Shown here in pieces: positions 6,538-14,260 of a DNA stretch of 26,422 nucleotides. Under the pieces are notes generated by a model, which was not told where the DNA came from, made no database searches, and was given only the letters and a program-made list of their open reading frames with translations. Within the stretch, counting starts at the first letter, position 1. Each line of letters opens with the position of its first letter. The position numbers and the translations under genes were made by a program. Source of the stretch: Hippea sp964442345 (GTDB lineage: Bacteria > Campylobacterota_A > Desulfurellia > Desulfurellales > Hippeaceae); NCBI GenBank assembly GCA_964442345.1, contig CAYTZD010000016.1:1-26422 (forward strand). Reading direction: 5' to 3'.

Positions 6538-7856
6538 TTCTGCTGATATTGATTGTATATCCTGCTGTTAGTTCGGCAAAGTTTATACACTATAAGCTAA
6601 AGAACGGTCTTAATGTCTATATAGAAGAGAACCATTTTCTGCCTATTGTGAATGTTACGATTCTCTATAAGGTTGGCTGCGTTGATGAGTATAATTCAAT
6701 AACAGGCATATCTCACATGCTTGAGCATATGAACTTTAGGGGTTCTAAGCATTTTCCTGATGGTTATATCGACAAGCTAACATCGAGATACGGCGGAATA
6801 AACAACGCGCAGACATCGTTTGATTATACGCTGTATTTTGCCACTGTGCAGAAGAAGGCCTTAAAAGATATTCTTGCATTCTACGCTGACAATATGAATA
6901 ACCTTCTGCTTAAAAGGGATAAATTTTTAAAAGAGAGAAGTGTTGTTTATCAGGAGAGACTGTGGCGGATAGACAATTCGGCTGACGGATTTTTGTATTA
7001 TACACTTCATAATATCGCATACAAGGCTTCTCCTTATAGGTGGACGCCTATCGGGTTTGCTTACGATATTAAACACTATACGATTGATGAATTAAGAAGT
7101 TATTATGAGAGATATTATGCTCCGAATAATGCTGTGCTTGTCGTATCGGGCGATTTGAATGCATCAGATACATTAAAAATGATAAAGAGTCTATTTTCGG
7201 ATAAAAAACCAAAAAAGATTGTAAGGCATATAACGAAAGAACCACCGCAGGAAGGCAGAAGAATCGCCTATATCTCAAAGCCTTCTAACTTTAAGAAAAT
7301 AGCTATAGGATTTAAGATTCCATCAATCTATGATAAAGATACTGCTGTATTGGATTTGATAAGCTATATCCTTTTTGATGGTAAAACTGCTTTGGCTTAC
7401 AACGATCTTGTAAGGAACAGAAAGATTTTTGCAGGGATAGATGGTGGAAATGAAGGAAGGGTTTGGGATAAAGGGTTGTTTGAGATTTTCGGAGATATAG
7501 AGAAATCTAAAGGTTTTAAAGAAGCAAGGGAATCTATTTTAGAAGAACTCAACAAGTTAAAAAACGGCAAATTTGACCCAAGATTGCTTGGTATGGCAAA
7601 AGAGAAGGCAAAAATGGATTATCTTTTATCAAAGGAGACACTAAGGAGTAAAAATATGAACGAAGCATTCTATGCTGCTTTTGGTTTGCTTAACTATTAC
7701 AACAACTATCTTGAGATTATCGATAATATAACTATTGATGATGTAAAAAGGGTTGCCAAAAAATACTTCAACGATAAGAATGAGACGGATGTTTATCTTA
7801 TACCTACAAAAGGCAGGGTGGTTCAAAATTTAAGATTTAATGGAAAGCTGAGATGA
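6519..7856 (+). CDS. M16 family zinc metallopeptidase, catalytic subunit
   Basis: This 445-residue protein has an N-terminal signal peptide (about 1-20) and the M16 inverted zinc motif HMLEH (His66, Glu69, His70). The third ligand, Glu146, sits 76 residues further on with the auxiliary Glu139, as in pitrilysin/mitochondrial-processing-peptidase relatives. It should cleave unfolded peptides in the periplasm. In the C-terminal half the Arg/Tyr pair that helps bind substrate in the partner subunit is not seen (the segment reads RNRKIFAGIDGG). The next gene encodes a second M16 protein with the opposite pattern, so the two likely form a heterodimer. The stop and next start share ATGA. Confidence 0.92.
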   Translation: MRKIILILLILIVYPAVSSAKFIHYKLKNGLNVYIEENHFLPIVNVTILYKVGCVDEYNSITGISHMLEHMNFRGSKHFPDGYIDKLTSRYGGINNAQTSFDYTLYFATVQKKALKDILAFYADNMNNLLLKRDKFLKERSVVYQERLWRIDNSADGFLYYTLHNIAYKASPYRWTPIGFAYDIKHYTIDELRSYYERYYAPNNAVLVVSGDLNASDTLKMIKSLFSDKKPKKIVRHITKEPPQEGRRIAYISKPSNFKKIAIGFKIPSIYDKDTAVLDLISYILFDGKTALAYNDLVRNRKIFAGIDGGNEGRVWDKGLFEIFGDIEKSKGFKEARESILEELNKLKNGKFDPRLLGMAKEKAKMDYLLSKETLRSKNMNEAFYAAFGLLNYYNNYLEIIDNITIDDVKRVAKKYFNDKNETDVYLIPTKGRVVQNLRFNGKLR

Positions 7857-9196
7857 GAAGGTTTGTATCTGTCTTTATAGTCTGCCTTATAACGCTTTAT
7901 GCTTTTGTTTCGTATTCTTCAAACTTGATAGAAGGAAAGCTAAAGAATGGACTTGCATACAGGATTTATCTTAAATCTGATCTGCCTGTTGTTGCCGTTA
8001 ATTTGAAGATTAAAGCTGGCAGCGTGTTTGACCCTGAAGGCAGGTTTGGTTTGGCTTATGTTGTTGCACATTCACTTGAGAACTGCAATACGCCGATGCT
8101 TACGGCAGAAAAGTTAAGAATAGCGTTTGACAAGTACGGTATAAAGGGTTCAGTTGGTGTAAGTAAAGGGTTTATAGATATAAATTTTGTCGGATTAAGT
8201 GAGAATATAGATAGGATCTTTTGCATAATAAACGAATTTTTGCATAGCAAGTTTGATAAAGCAGGCATCAATTTTGTAAAAAGGGAAGCCATAAATAGCT
8301 TGCTCTCTTTAAAGAACGATAAGGATTACCTTGCCATTCATTCTGCCTTTGTTGGTTTGATTGAACAGCCTTCTATTAATCACACATCTATTGGAGAGAT
8401 AGAAGATGTAAAAAGGATAGAAAGAAGAGATGTTTTGAGATTTTTCAATACCTATTTTAAACCCAATAATATGGTTATCTCTGTAAGTGGCGGCGGGTTT
8501 GACCCACAAATCGTTATAGATGAGATGAAGTTCTATTTTGAAAATAGAAAGGGATTGCGCAAGCCTGTATTTGAAAATCCGAGATTTTTAAAGGGTTTGC
8601 ATGTGAGAAACATAGTAAAACCAAATACCAAACAGAGCTATATCTATTTTGCTTTTCCTTCGTTTGGATGCTGTTCTAAAGAGTATTATGCGACGATTAT
8701 ACTTGCCCATATTTTGGGTGGTGGCCTTGATTCTGTTTTGATGAAGGATATAAGGACAAAACATGGATATGCATATTCGGCTTTTGCTTTTAACTATGAA
8801 TTGCCAAAGAAGGGCGTGTTTGTCGTAGGCCTTCAGACGGAGAATAGATTTACGCTTTCAGCTATAGATAGGGTTTTTGCTGATATAAAGGATATTGATA
8901 AGTTTATAACGGCAAAAAGGGTTAAGCTTGCAAAGGATTACTTCAGCGGTAGCATTCCAGTAAGCCTTCAGAATAACCAATCTATAGCCGTTTCTCTATC
9001 CAATGCCTACTTTAATGGTATAGATGAATTACCGTGGATACATTTTGAAAAAAGCATAGACAATATAACGGTTGAAGATGTAAAGAAGGTGGCAAGTAAG
9101 ATATTTAATAGCGGTTCGCTATCTATAGGTGTAGTAAGTTATAGAGATTTTACGGCTAAGATAAAGGGGATAGCTAAAAAGTATGAATATAGATAG
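7853..9196 (+). CDS. M16 family non-catalytic partner subunit
   Basis: This 447-residue M16-fold protein carries an N-terminal signal peptide (about 1-22). In register with the GLAHLLEH motif of active members it reads GLAYVVAH, so the first zinc His is Tyr69 and the catalytic Glu is Ala72; only His73 remains. It should therefore not cleave peptides. The C-terminal half keeps the Arg301...Tyr308 pair (RTKHGYAY) that in two-subunit M16 enzymes binds substrate across the interface. Together with the active gene upstream (ATGA overlap) this is the classic active/inactive M16 pair. Its end overlaps the recombinase gene by 14 bases. Confidence 0.88.
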   Translation: MRRFVSVFIVCLITLYAFVSYSSNLIEGKLKNGLAYRIYLKSDLPVVAVNLKIKAGSVFDPEGRFGLAYVVAHSLENCNTPMLTAEKLRIAFDKYGIKGSVGVSKGFIDINFVGLSENIDRIFCIINEFLHSKFDKAGINFVKREAINSLLSLKNDKDYLAIHSAFVGLIEQPSINHTSIGEIEDVKRIERRDVLRFFNTYFKPNNMVISVSGGGFDPQIVIDEMKFYFENRKGLRKPVFENPRFLKGLHVRNIVKPNTKQSYIYFAFPSFGCCSKEYYATIILAHILGGGLDSVLMKDIRTKHGYAYSAFAFNYELPKKGVFVVGLQTENRFTLSAIDRVFADIKDIDKFITAKRVKLAKDYFSGSIPVSLQNNQSIAVSLSNAYFNGIDELPWIHFEKSIDNITVEDVKKVASKIFNSGSLSIGVVSYRDFTAKIKGIAKKYEYR

Positions 9197-10022
9197 TCTG
9201 ATAGATAGATTTATCTTTAATCTACAAACCAAAGGATTTTCTCAAAATACAATAAACAGTTATGCCAATGATTTGAAGGATTTTTCGGTATTTTTCTCAG
9301 ACAGAGATATAACGGAAGAAAGCATTGAGCAATTTATCGAAGAGAAGCTTATTGGTAAGTATAAACCTTCAACAGTCAATAGAAAGCTTTCAACCATTCG
9401 CGGTTTTTTGAAGTTTTTGGTTAAACATGGCTATATAGATGTTGATTATTCCAATCTAAAAAACATAAAGACAAAAAGGACAGTACCTGATTACATACCA
9501 TTTGATGTGATAAAGAAAGCTATGAGTGATGATAGAGATGGTCTTATTATAAGGCTTATGTATGCTGCTGGCTTGAGAATTAGCGAGGTAATAAACCTAA
9601 AAATATCCGACATTATGTTTGATGGTGGGTTTTTAAGGGTAAAAGGTAAAGGCAATAAGGAGCGTTTTGTTCCTGTAGATTTAAAAACGATAAGTGCCTT
9701 AAAAAATTACATAGAGAATGAGAGAAAAAAGGTAAAAGGCTATGCAAGTAGCGATTATCTGTTTTTGTCAAATTATGAAAAACCATTCAGCAGGCAGGGT
9801 TTGTGGAAGATGATAAAAAAAAGATTTGCCAAATTGGGATATAATGTTCATCCGCATCTTTTAAGGCATATGTTTGCAACCCATATGATAGAAAATGGTG
9901 CAAACATCAGGGCTGTGCAAGAGATGCTTGGACATGAAAATATAACTACAACGCAGATATATACAGACATTTCTGATAATGCAGTTAGAGATGCTTTCAG
10001 AAAGGCTGATATATTGAAATGA
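9183..10022 (+). CDS. xerD: Xer-type tyrosine recombinase
   Basis: A 279-residue tyrosine recombinase with an N-terminal SAM-like DNA-binding domain (about 1-85) and the complete catalytic set: Arg132 (GLRISE), Lys156 (GKGNKERFVP), His225-x-x-Arg228 (HLLRH), His251 (LGHENI) and nucleophile Tyr260. Spacing of the last four residues equals that of E. coli XerD. It most likely acts at a dif site to resolve chromosome dimers. Whether it works alone (XerA/XerH-like) or with a second Xer protein cannot be told here. No dif-like site or mobile-element boundary is visible nearby, and it is embedded between housekeeping genes by overlaps at both ends. XerC is an equally fair name. Confidence 0.85.
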   Translation: MNIDSLIDRFIFNLQTKGFSQNTINSYANDLKDFSVFFSDRDITEESIEQFIEEKLIGKYKPSTVNRKLSTIRGFLKFLVKHGYIDVDYSNLKNIKTKRTVPDYIPFDVIKKAMSDDRDGLIIRLMYAAGLRISEVINLKISDIMFDGGFLRVKGKGNKERFVPVDLKTISALKNYIENERKKVKGYASSDYLFLSNYEKPFSRQGLWKMIKKRFAKLGYNVHPHLLRHMFATHMIENGANIRAVQEMLGHENITTTQIYTDISDNAVRDAFRKADILK

Positions 10023-10657
10023 AGGTTGTAAGTGTTGTTGTTGCTGCAGGAAAGGGAGAACGGTTCGGCTCAAAGAAGCAGTTTGAAAAGATAAACGGCA
10101 GGATGGTATTGGATTATAGTGTAGAGATTTTATCTGAATTTGGCGATGTTGTTATAGTTGTAAGCAGAGAAGATTTAGAGTTTGTTAGAAGTTTTTATCC
10201 AGAAGCAATAGTTGTTGAAGGCGGCAAGGAGAGAATGCACTCTGTTTACAATGGGCTTAAAGCTATAAATAGTTGTGATATTGTTCTAATCCACGATGCG
10301 GCAAGGCCTGTAATTTCTAAGAAGATGGTTGCTGCCGTGATTAATGCTGCAAAAGATTTTTCGGCTGCCATACCAGCTATAGGAGCGTTTGAAACACTAA
10401 AGAGAAGAAGGGATGGTTTTGTCATTCAAACCATAGACAGAAGCAGTATAGTTATATCACAGACACCGCAGGGATTTGAATTTGAAAGGCTATTTAAGGC
10501 TGTGGACAACTGTGTATCTAAAGGTGAGATATATACCGATGAGTCTGCCGTGTGGGAGAAATATTACGGAGAAGTCAAGATTGTTGAAGGCAGCAGAAAA
10601 AACATTAAAATTACCACAAAAGAGGATTTGGAGCTTGCAAGGTGTCTTTTAGGGTAG
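10019..10657 (+). CDS. ispD: 2-C-methyl-D-erythritol 4-phosphate cytidylyltransferase
   Basis: This 212-residue enzyme transfers CMP from CTP to methylerythritol phosphate in the non-mevalonate isoprenoid pathway. It has the N-terminal CTP-binding loop AAGKGERFGSKKQF (residues 9-22), the HDAARP motif (92-97) and the QTPQGFEF and TDESAVWE segments. It starts by ATGA overlap with the recombinase stop and its own end overlaps ispF by 16 bases. The two enzymes are often fused into one IspDF protein in Campylobacterota and some Alphaproteobacteria; here they are separate but tightly coupled. Confidence 0.96.
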   Translation: MKVVSVVVAAGKGERFGSKKQFEKINGRMVLDYSVEILSEFGDVVIVVSREDLEFVRSFYPEAIVVEGGKERMHSVYNGLKAINSCDIVLIHDAARPVISKKMVAAVINAAKDFSAAIPAIGAFETLKRRRDGFVIQTIDRSSIVISQTPQGFEFERLFKAVDNCVSKGEIYTDESAVWEKYYGEVKIVEGSRKNIKITTKEDLELARCLLG

Positions 10658-11136
10658 GTTTTGGATACGATGTGCATAGGTTTGGCAAAGGCAGGGATTT
10701 GATACTGGGCGGTGTTAACATAGATTACGAACTTGGATTGATAGGTCATTCTGATGCAGACTGCTTGACGCATGCGATATGCGATGCACTTATAGGTGCT
10801 TTAGGTTTTGGTGATATAGGTGAGCTTTTTCCTGATACTGATCCTAAGTATAAAGACATAAGGAGTCTGTTTTTCTTACAAAGAATAAGAGACTTGATAG
10901 ATGAAGCGGGCTTTGAGATAGAGAATATTGATGCAACCGTTGTGCTTCAGAAACCCAAACTAAAGCCTTACAAAAAGGCAATGGAGAAGAATATAGCAAA
11001 GGCTTTGAGAATAGATCCAGAGATAGTAAACATAAAGGCTTCAACGACCGAATTTTTGGGTTTTGAAGGCAAGGGAGAAGGTGTATCAGCCTATGCAGTG
11101 GCTATGTTGAGGGAGTCCCATGAGCGAGTTTGGTAA
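10642..11136 (+). CDS. ispF: 2-C-methyl-D-erythritol 2,4-cyclodiphosphate synthase
   Basis: A 164-residue IspF, close to the usual 155-160, expected to form trimers. The metal ligands Asp10 and His12 (GYDVHRF) and His44 (LTHAICDALIGA) are present, as are HSDAD, FPDTDPKYK and the C-terminal TTEFLGFEGKGEG motif. It converts the CDP-ME 2-phosphate product into MEcPP. The start is GTG 10642, inside the ispD end, with GGAG at 10630-10633 as ribosome site; an initial Ser-Phe-Arg before VGFGYDVHR fits the family. Its end overlaps the following small gene by 17 bases. Confidence 0.96.
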   Translation: MSFRVGFGYDVHRFGKGRDLILGGVNIDYELGLIGHSDADCLTHAICDALIGALGFGDIGELFPDTDPKYKDIRSLFFLQRIRDLIDEAGFEIENIDATVVLQKPKLKPYKKAMEKNIAKALRIDPEIVNIKASTTEFLGFEGKGEGVSAYAVAMLRESHERVW

Positions 11137-11341
11137 GCTTCTTATAGGAATGGGTGTTTTACTTATCATAATAGGTTTATTCTTCTCATACTTTCCACAG
11201 ATTACAAAAATACCTTTTGGTAGGTTGCCTGGTGATATAGTAATTAAGAAAGATAACTTCACTTTTTACTTTCCACTTGCAAGTAGCATCATTTTAAGTA
11301 TAATCCTTACGGTTATTTTTTACTTTTTAGGAAGAAGGTAG
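11120..11341 (+). CDS. DUF2905 family small membrane protein
   Basis: This 73-residue protein has two hydrophobic helices (about 7-27 and 50-70) flanking a conserved loop FGRLPGDIVIKKDNFTFYFP. That arrangement and the RLPGDI motif match the DUF2905 family of small bacterial membrane proteins, whose function is unknown. It overlaps the ispF end by 17 bases and precedes yajC by 12, so it is part of the same transcript. No catalytic residues can be pointed out. Confidence 0.85.
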   Translation: MSEFGKLLIGMGVLLIIIGLFFSYFPQITKIPFGRLPGDIVIKKDNFTFYFPLASSIILSIILTVIFYFLGRR

Positions 11342-11353
11342 GGAGGAATTTTT

Positions 11354-11653
11354 ATGTTTTCTTTTGTAAATGTGGCTTATGCAGCACAAACTCAACAACC
11401 ATCTATGATTGCACAACTTGTGCCGTTGGTTCTTATTATCGTTGTATTCTATGTGTTTTTGATTCTGCCACAGCAGAAGCAGAGAAAGAAGCATCAGGAG
11501 TTTATTAACTCTCTAAAAAGAGGGGATAAAATCATCACATCAAGTGGTATTTACGGGACAATTGTTAAAGTTGGAGAGAAGGATTTTACAATCGAGATAG
11601 CAGATGGTGTTCAGATTAAAATAACAAAGAGCAGTGTCGTTGCAAAACAGTAA
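11354..11653 (+). CDS. yajC: Preprotein translocase subunit YajC
   Basis: A 99-residue YajC with one transmembrane helix (about 20-42) ending in the family motif PQQKQRKKHQEF, then a small cytosolic domain with the GDKIITSSGIYGTIVKV pattern. YajC associates with SecDF at the SecYEG translocon and with AcrB in E. coli. It is followed by secD and secF in the standard order. A strong ribosome site GGGAGG at 11341-11346 overlaps the stop of the preceding gene. Confidence 0.96.
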   Translation: MFSFVNVAYAAQTQQPSMIAQLVPLVLIIVVFYVFLILPQQKQRKKHQEFINSLKRGDKIITSSGIYGTIVKVGEKDFTIEIADGVQIKITKSSVVAKQ

Positions 11654-11671
11654 AGGAAAGGTTTTTGTAAA

Positions 11672-13276
11672 ATGAAGTCGTCAACAGTAATAAAGCTTTT
11701 TGTTGTATTGGGCGTAATCTTAATCTTTGGCCTGTATGCTTTACCAACACTGATTGGACAAAAAAACGCAAAGTATCTCTCTCAAATTACAGGTGGCTAT
11801 CTGCCAACAAGCACGATAAATTTAGGACTTGACTTAAAAGGTGGAATGCACCTTGTATTGGGTGTTGAGACGGATAAGGCTGTATTTGCCGTTTTGTCAA
11901 GGGCTGCAAATAACCTTCAGCAGCAGCTTACAAACGCCAAGATAGCAGCAGACGAGGTTGTCCCATCAGTTAAGAATGGATATACAATAAAGATTCATCT
12001 TGTTGATGATGCAGATTTAAACAGGGCATTAAATCTTATTGCAACCAACTTGCCTAATTATGTTGTTGTATCGGATAAAAATCCGATAATTATAAAACTG
12101 AAGGATAAGATTGTTCAGCGAATAAAGAATGAAGCAATAGAACAGGCAATAAGTGTTATAAGAAACAGGGTAAACCAGTTTGGCGTTACAGAGCCTACAG
12201 TTGTAAAGGCAGGAGAAGATCATATAGTTGTTGACTTGCCGGGCATAAAAAATCCAAACAGGGCGGTAAGACTGCTTGGTGAGACGGCAAGGCTTGAGCT
12301 TCACCTTGTTGATGATAGTGTAAATGTTGCAGATGCCTTAAATGGAAACCTGCCAGAAGATGATGAGATTCTCTATCAGATAAAACGCAACCCAACTACA
12401 GGTGAGGTAACAAAGATTCCCATTGTTGTTAAAAAAGAGCCTGTTATAACGGGAGATATGATAACAAATGCTGCAGTTAGATTTGATAATCTTAATAGGC
12501 CTTATGTAGCTTTTGAATTGAATTCAGAAGGTGCCAAGATATTTGCCAGATTTACAGCAACACATATAGGAAAGAGATTGGCGATAGTTTTAGATGATGT
12601 TGTCTATTCTGCGCCTGTGATTCAAAGTGCCATAACAGGCGGCAGGGGTCAGATAACAGGCAACTTCACACTTGAAGAAGCACACGATCTGGCTTTGGTT
12701 TTAAGGAGTGGTTCTCTGCCTGCACCAGTTAAGATACTTCAGAAGGTTACTATAGGTCCTTCTCTTGGTAAGATATCCATAGAAAAAGGCAAAAAAGCTA
12801 TGATATTCGGTGCAGCTGTGGTTGTTCTGTTTATGATTTTCTATTACAGACTTTCTGGTCTGCTTGCCGATGTTGCAATGGCTTTGAATATTTTGATTAT
12901 ACTGGGTGCTATGGTTATGCTTAATGCAACCTTAACACTGCCTGGCCTTGCAGGAATAGCTTTAACCGTTGGAATGTCTGTTGATGCAAATGTTTTAATC
13001 TATGAGCGTATCAGAGAAGAGCTTATGATTGGCAGAAGCGTGTATGATGCCGTAAATACAGGCTATGCAAGGGCATTTATAACAATCTTGGATGCCAATA
13101 TAACAACCTTGATTGTTGCTTTGATTCTTTATCAGTTTGGCAGTGGCCCTGTTAAGGGTTTTGGTATAACGATGGCAATAGGTTTGCTTGCTAACATATT
13201 TACTGCCGTAACATTTACAAAGATGGTATTTGAGATAGTGCTTGATAAGTTTAAACCAAAAAGATTGAGTATTTAG
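11672..13276 (+). CDS. secD: Protein translocase subunit SecD
   Basis: A 534-residue SecD, an RND-superfamily membrane protein that uses the proton gradient to help pull preproteins across the inner membrane. It has TM1 (about 9-27) and the GLDLKGGMHLVL motif. The periplasmic P1 region includes AISVIRNRVNQFGVTEP and SGSLPAPVKI. Five further helices follow in the C-terminal third, including the functional Asp in GMSVDANVLIYERIREEL. Its length is typical of SecD in Deltaproteobacteria-like lineages. The ribosome site is GGAAAGG at about 11655-11661. SecF follows after 9 bases. Confidence 0.97.
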   Translation: MKSSTVIKLFVVLGVILIFGLYALPTLIGQKNAKYLSQITGGYLPTSTINLGLDLKGGMHLVLGVETDKAVFAVLSRAANNLQQQLTNAKIAADEVVPSVKNGYTIKIHLVDDADLNRALNLIATNLPNYVVVSDKNPIIIKLKDKIVQRIKNEAIEQAISVIRNRVNQFGVTEPTVVKAGEDHIVVDLPGIKNPNRAVRLLGETARLELHLVDDSVNVADALNGNLPEDDEILYQIKRNPTTGEVTKIPIVVKKEPVITGDMITNAAVRFDNLNRPYVAFELNSEGAKIFARFTATHIGKRLAIVLDDVVYSAPVIQSAITGGRGQITGNFTLEEAHDLALVLRSGSLPAPVKILQKVTIGPSLGKISIEKGKKAMIFGAAVVVLFMIFYYRLSGLLADVAMALNILIILGAMVMLNATLTLPGLAGIALTVGMSVDANVLIYERIREELMIGRSVYDAVNTGYARAFITILDANITTLIVALILYQFGSGPVKGFGITMAIGLLANIFTAVTFTKMVFEIVLDKFKPKRLSI

Positions 13277-13285
13277 GAGACCAAG

Positions 13286-14260
13286 ATGATTCAAATTGTT
13301 AAGCCGAATGTTTTTATAGACTTTGTCTCTAAATTTAAGATAGCTATAGCGCTTTCTGTTATTCTAATATTGATAGGTGTAGGAAATCTTATTATAAAAG
13401 GCCCGAAGCTTGGTATAGAATTTAAAGGTGGAACATCTATACAGGTTGAATTTAATAAGCCTATAAATGTGGCTCAGCTTAGGGATACGATAAAGAATAG
13501 TAAAATCTTTAGCGATTCTCGTATTCAGAATATAGGAAGCAGCAATAAGAGATTTATAATATACACGAAGGTTTCGACATCATCTACTAAAGGTAGTATA
13601 GAAGAGAAACTAAAACAGCTGCTTGATAAGAGATTTAAGGGATCCTATAAGATACTCGAAGTAAATATGGTTGGTCCTAAGATAGGAAAAGAGTTTAGGG
13701 ATAAAGGTATCATAGCCATTGTTTTGTCTTTGCTTGCTATCTTGATCTATGTCAGCCTGAGATTTCAGTACAGGTTTGCCGTTGGTGCAATTGCAGCTTT
13801 GACACACGATGTTCTTATGACGGTAGGCTTTTTGAGCTTGTTTGGCTATGAATTTACACTTGATGTTGTTGCAGCTATTCTAACAATAGTTGGATATTCG
13901 GTTAACGATACGATTGTTATATTTGATAGAATTAGAGAAAAGGTTAAAGAGAATAGAAAATTAAGCAACACAGAAGCCATAAATAAAGGCATAAGCGAGA
14001 CGCTTTCACGAACTGTTTTGACAGCAGGAACGACGCTGTTTGTAGTGTTGGCTTTGTATCTGTTTGGTGGCCATGCTTTAAAAGGTATGTCATTTGCCTT
14101 GCTTGTCGGAATAATCTCAGGAACTTATTCATCCATCTTTATAGCATCACCCATCTTGTTGATGTTTAAAGGTGAACTTATACCTGAAAAGAAGGAAGAA
14201 GACTCAACAGATAGGTTTAAACAGAGAGTTGAGTTTGACATAAAACAGAGAGGTGGCTGA
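13286..14260 (+). CDS. secF: Protein translocase subunit SecF
   Basis: A 324-residue SecF, partner of SecD. It shows TM1 (about 18-36), the FKGGTSIQVEF motif, and the later helices with GYSVNDTIVIFDRIRE and SRTVLTAGTT. The start ATG 13286 has AGGAG at 13275-13279, overlapping the secD stop. The stop TGA (14258-14260) is overlapped by a CTG in another frame that I propose as the glnE start. The C-terminal tail is short and charged, as usual. Confidence 0.97.
   Translation: MIQIVKPNVFIDFVSKFKIAIALSVILILIGVGNLIIKGPKLGIEFKGGTSIQVEFNKPINVAQLRDTIKNSKIFSDSRIQNIGSSNKRFIIYTKVSTSSTKGSIEEKLKQLLDKRFKGSYKILEVNMVGPKIGKEFRDKGIIAIVLSLLAILIYVSLRFQYRFAVGAIAALTHDVLMTVGFLSLFGYEFTLDVVAAILTIVGYSVNDTIVIFDRIREKVKENRKLSNTEAINKGISETLSRTVLTAGTTLFVVLALYLFGGHALKGMSFALLVGIISGTYSSIFIASPILLMFKGELIPEKKEEDSTDRFKQRVEFDIKQRGG
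14249..14260 (+). promoter_or_regulatory. CTGA stop-start junction with ribosome site (secF stop / proposed glnE start)
   Basis: The secF stop TGA (14258-14260) is overlapped by CTG (14257-14259) in the glnE frame, with AGAGGTGG immediately upstream (14249-14256). Seven other junctions in this window use the same four-base overlap with ATG (3841, 4953, 7853, 10019 and 19438 on +; 22520-22523 and 25294-25297 on -). The ribosome site is closer to the start than optimal (3 bases after GG), but reinitiation after secF would tolerate this. Inference, not proven. Confidence 0.45.

Noticed and set aside
9183..10022. Recombinase as sign of a mobile element or integron
   Set aside because: No attachment site, repeats or cargo genes; both ends overlap housekeeping genes and the sequence is Xer-like.
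10019..11136. Fused IspDF bifunctional protein
   Set aside because: ispD has its own stop at 10655-10657 and ispF is in another frame with a GTG start; the two are separate overlapping genes.
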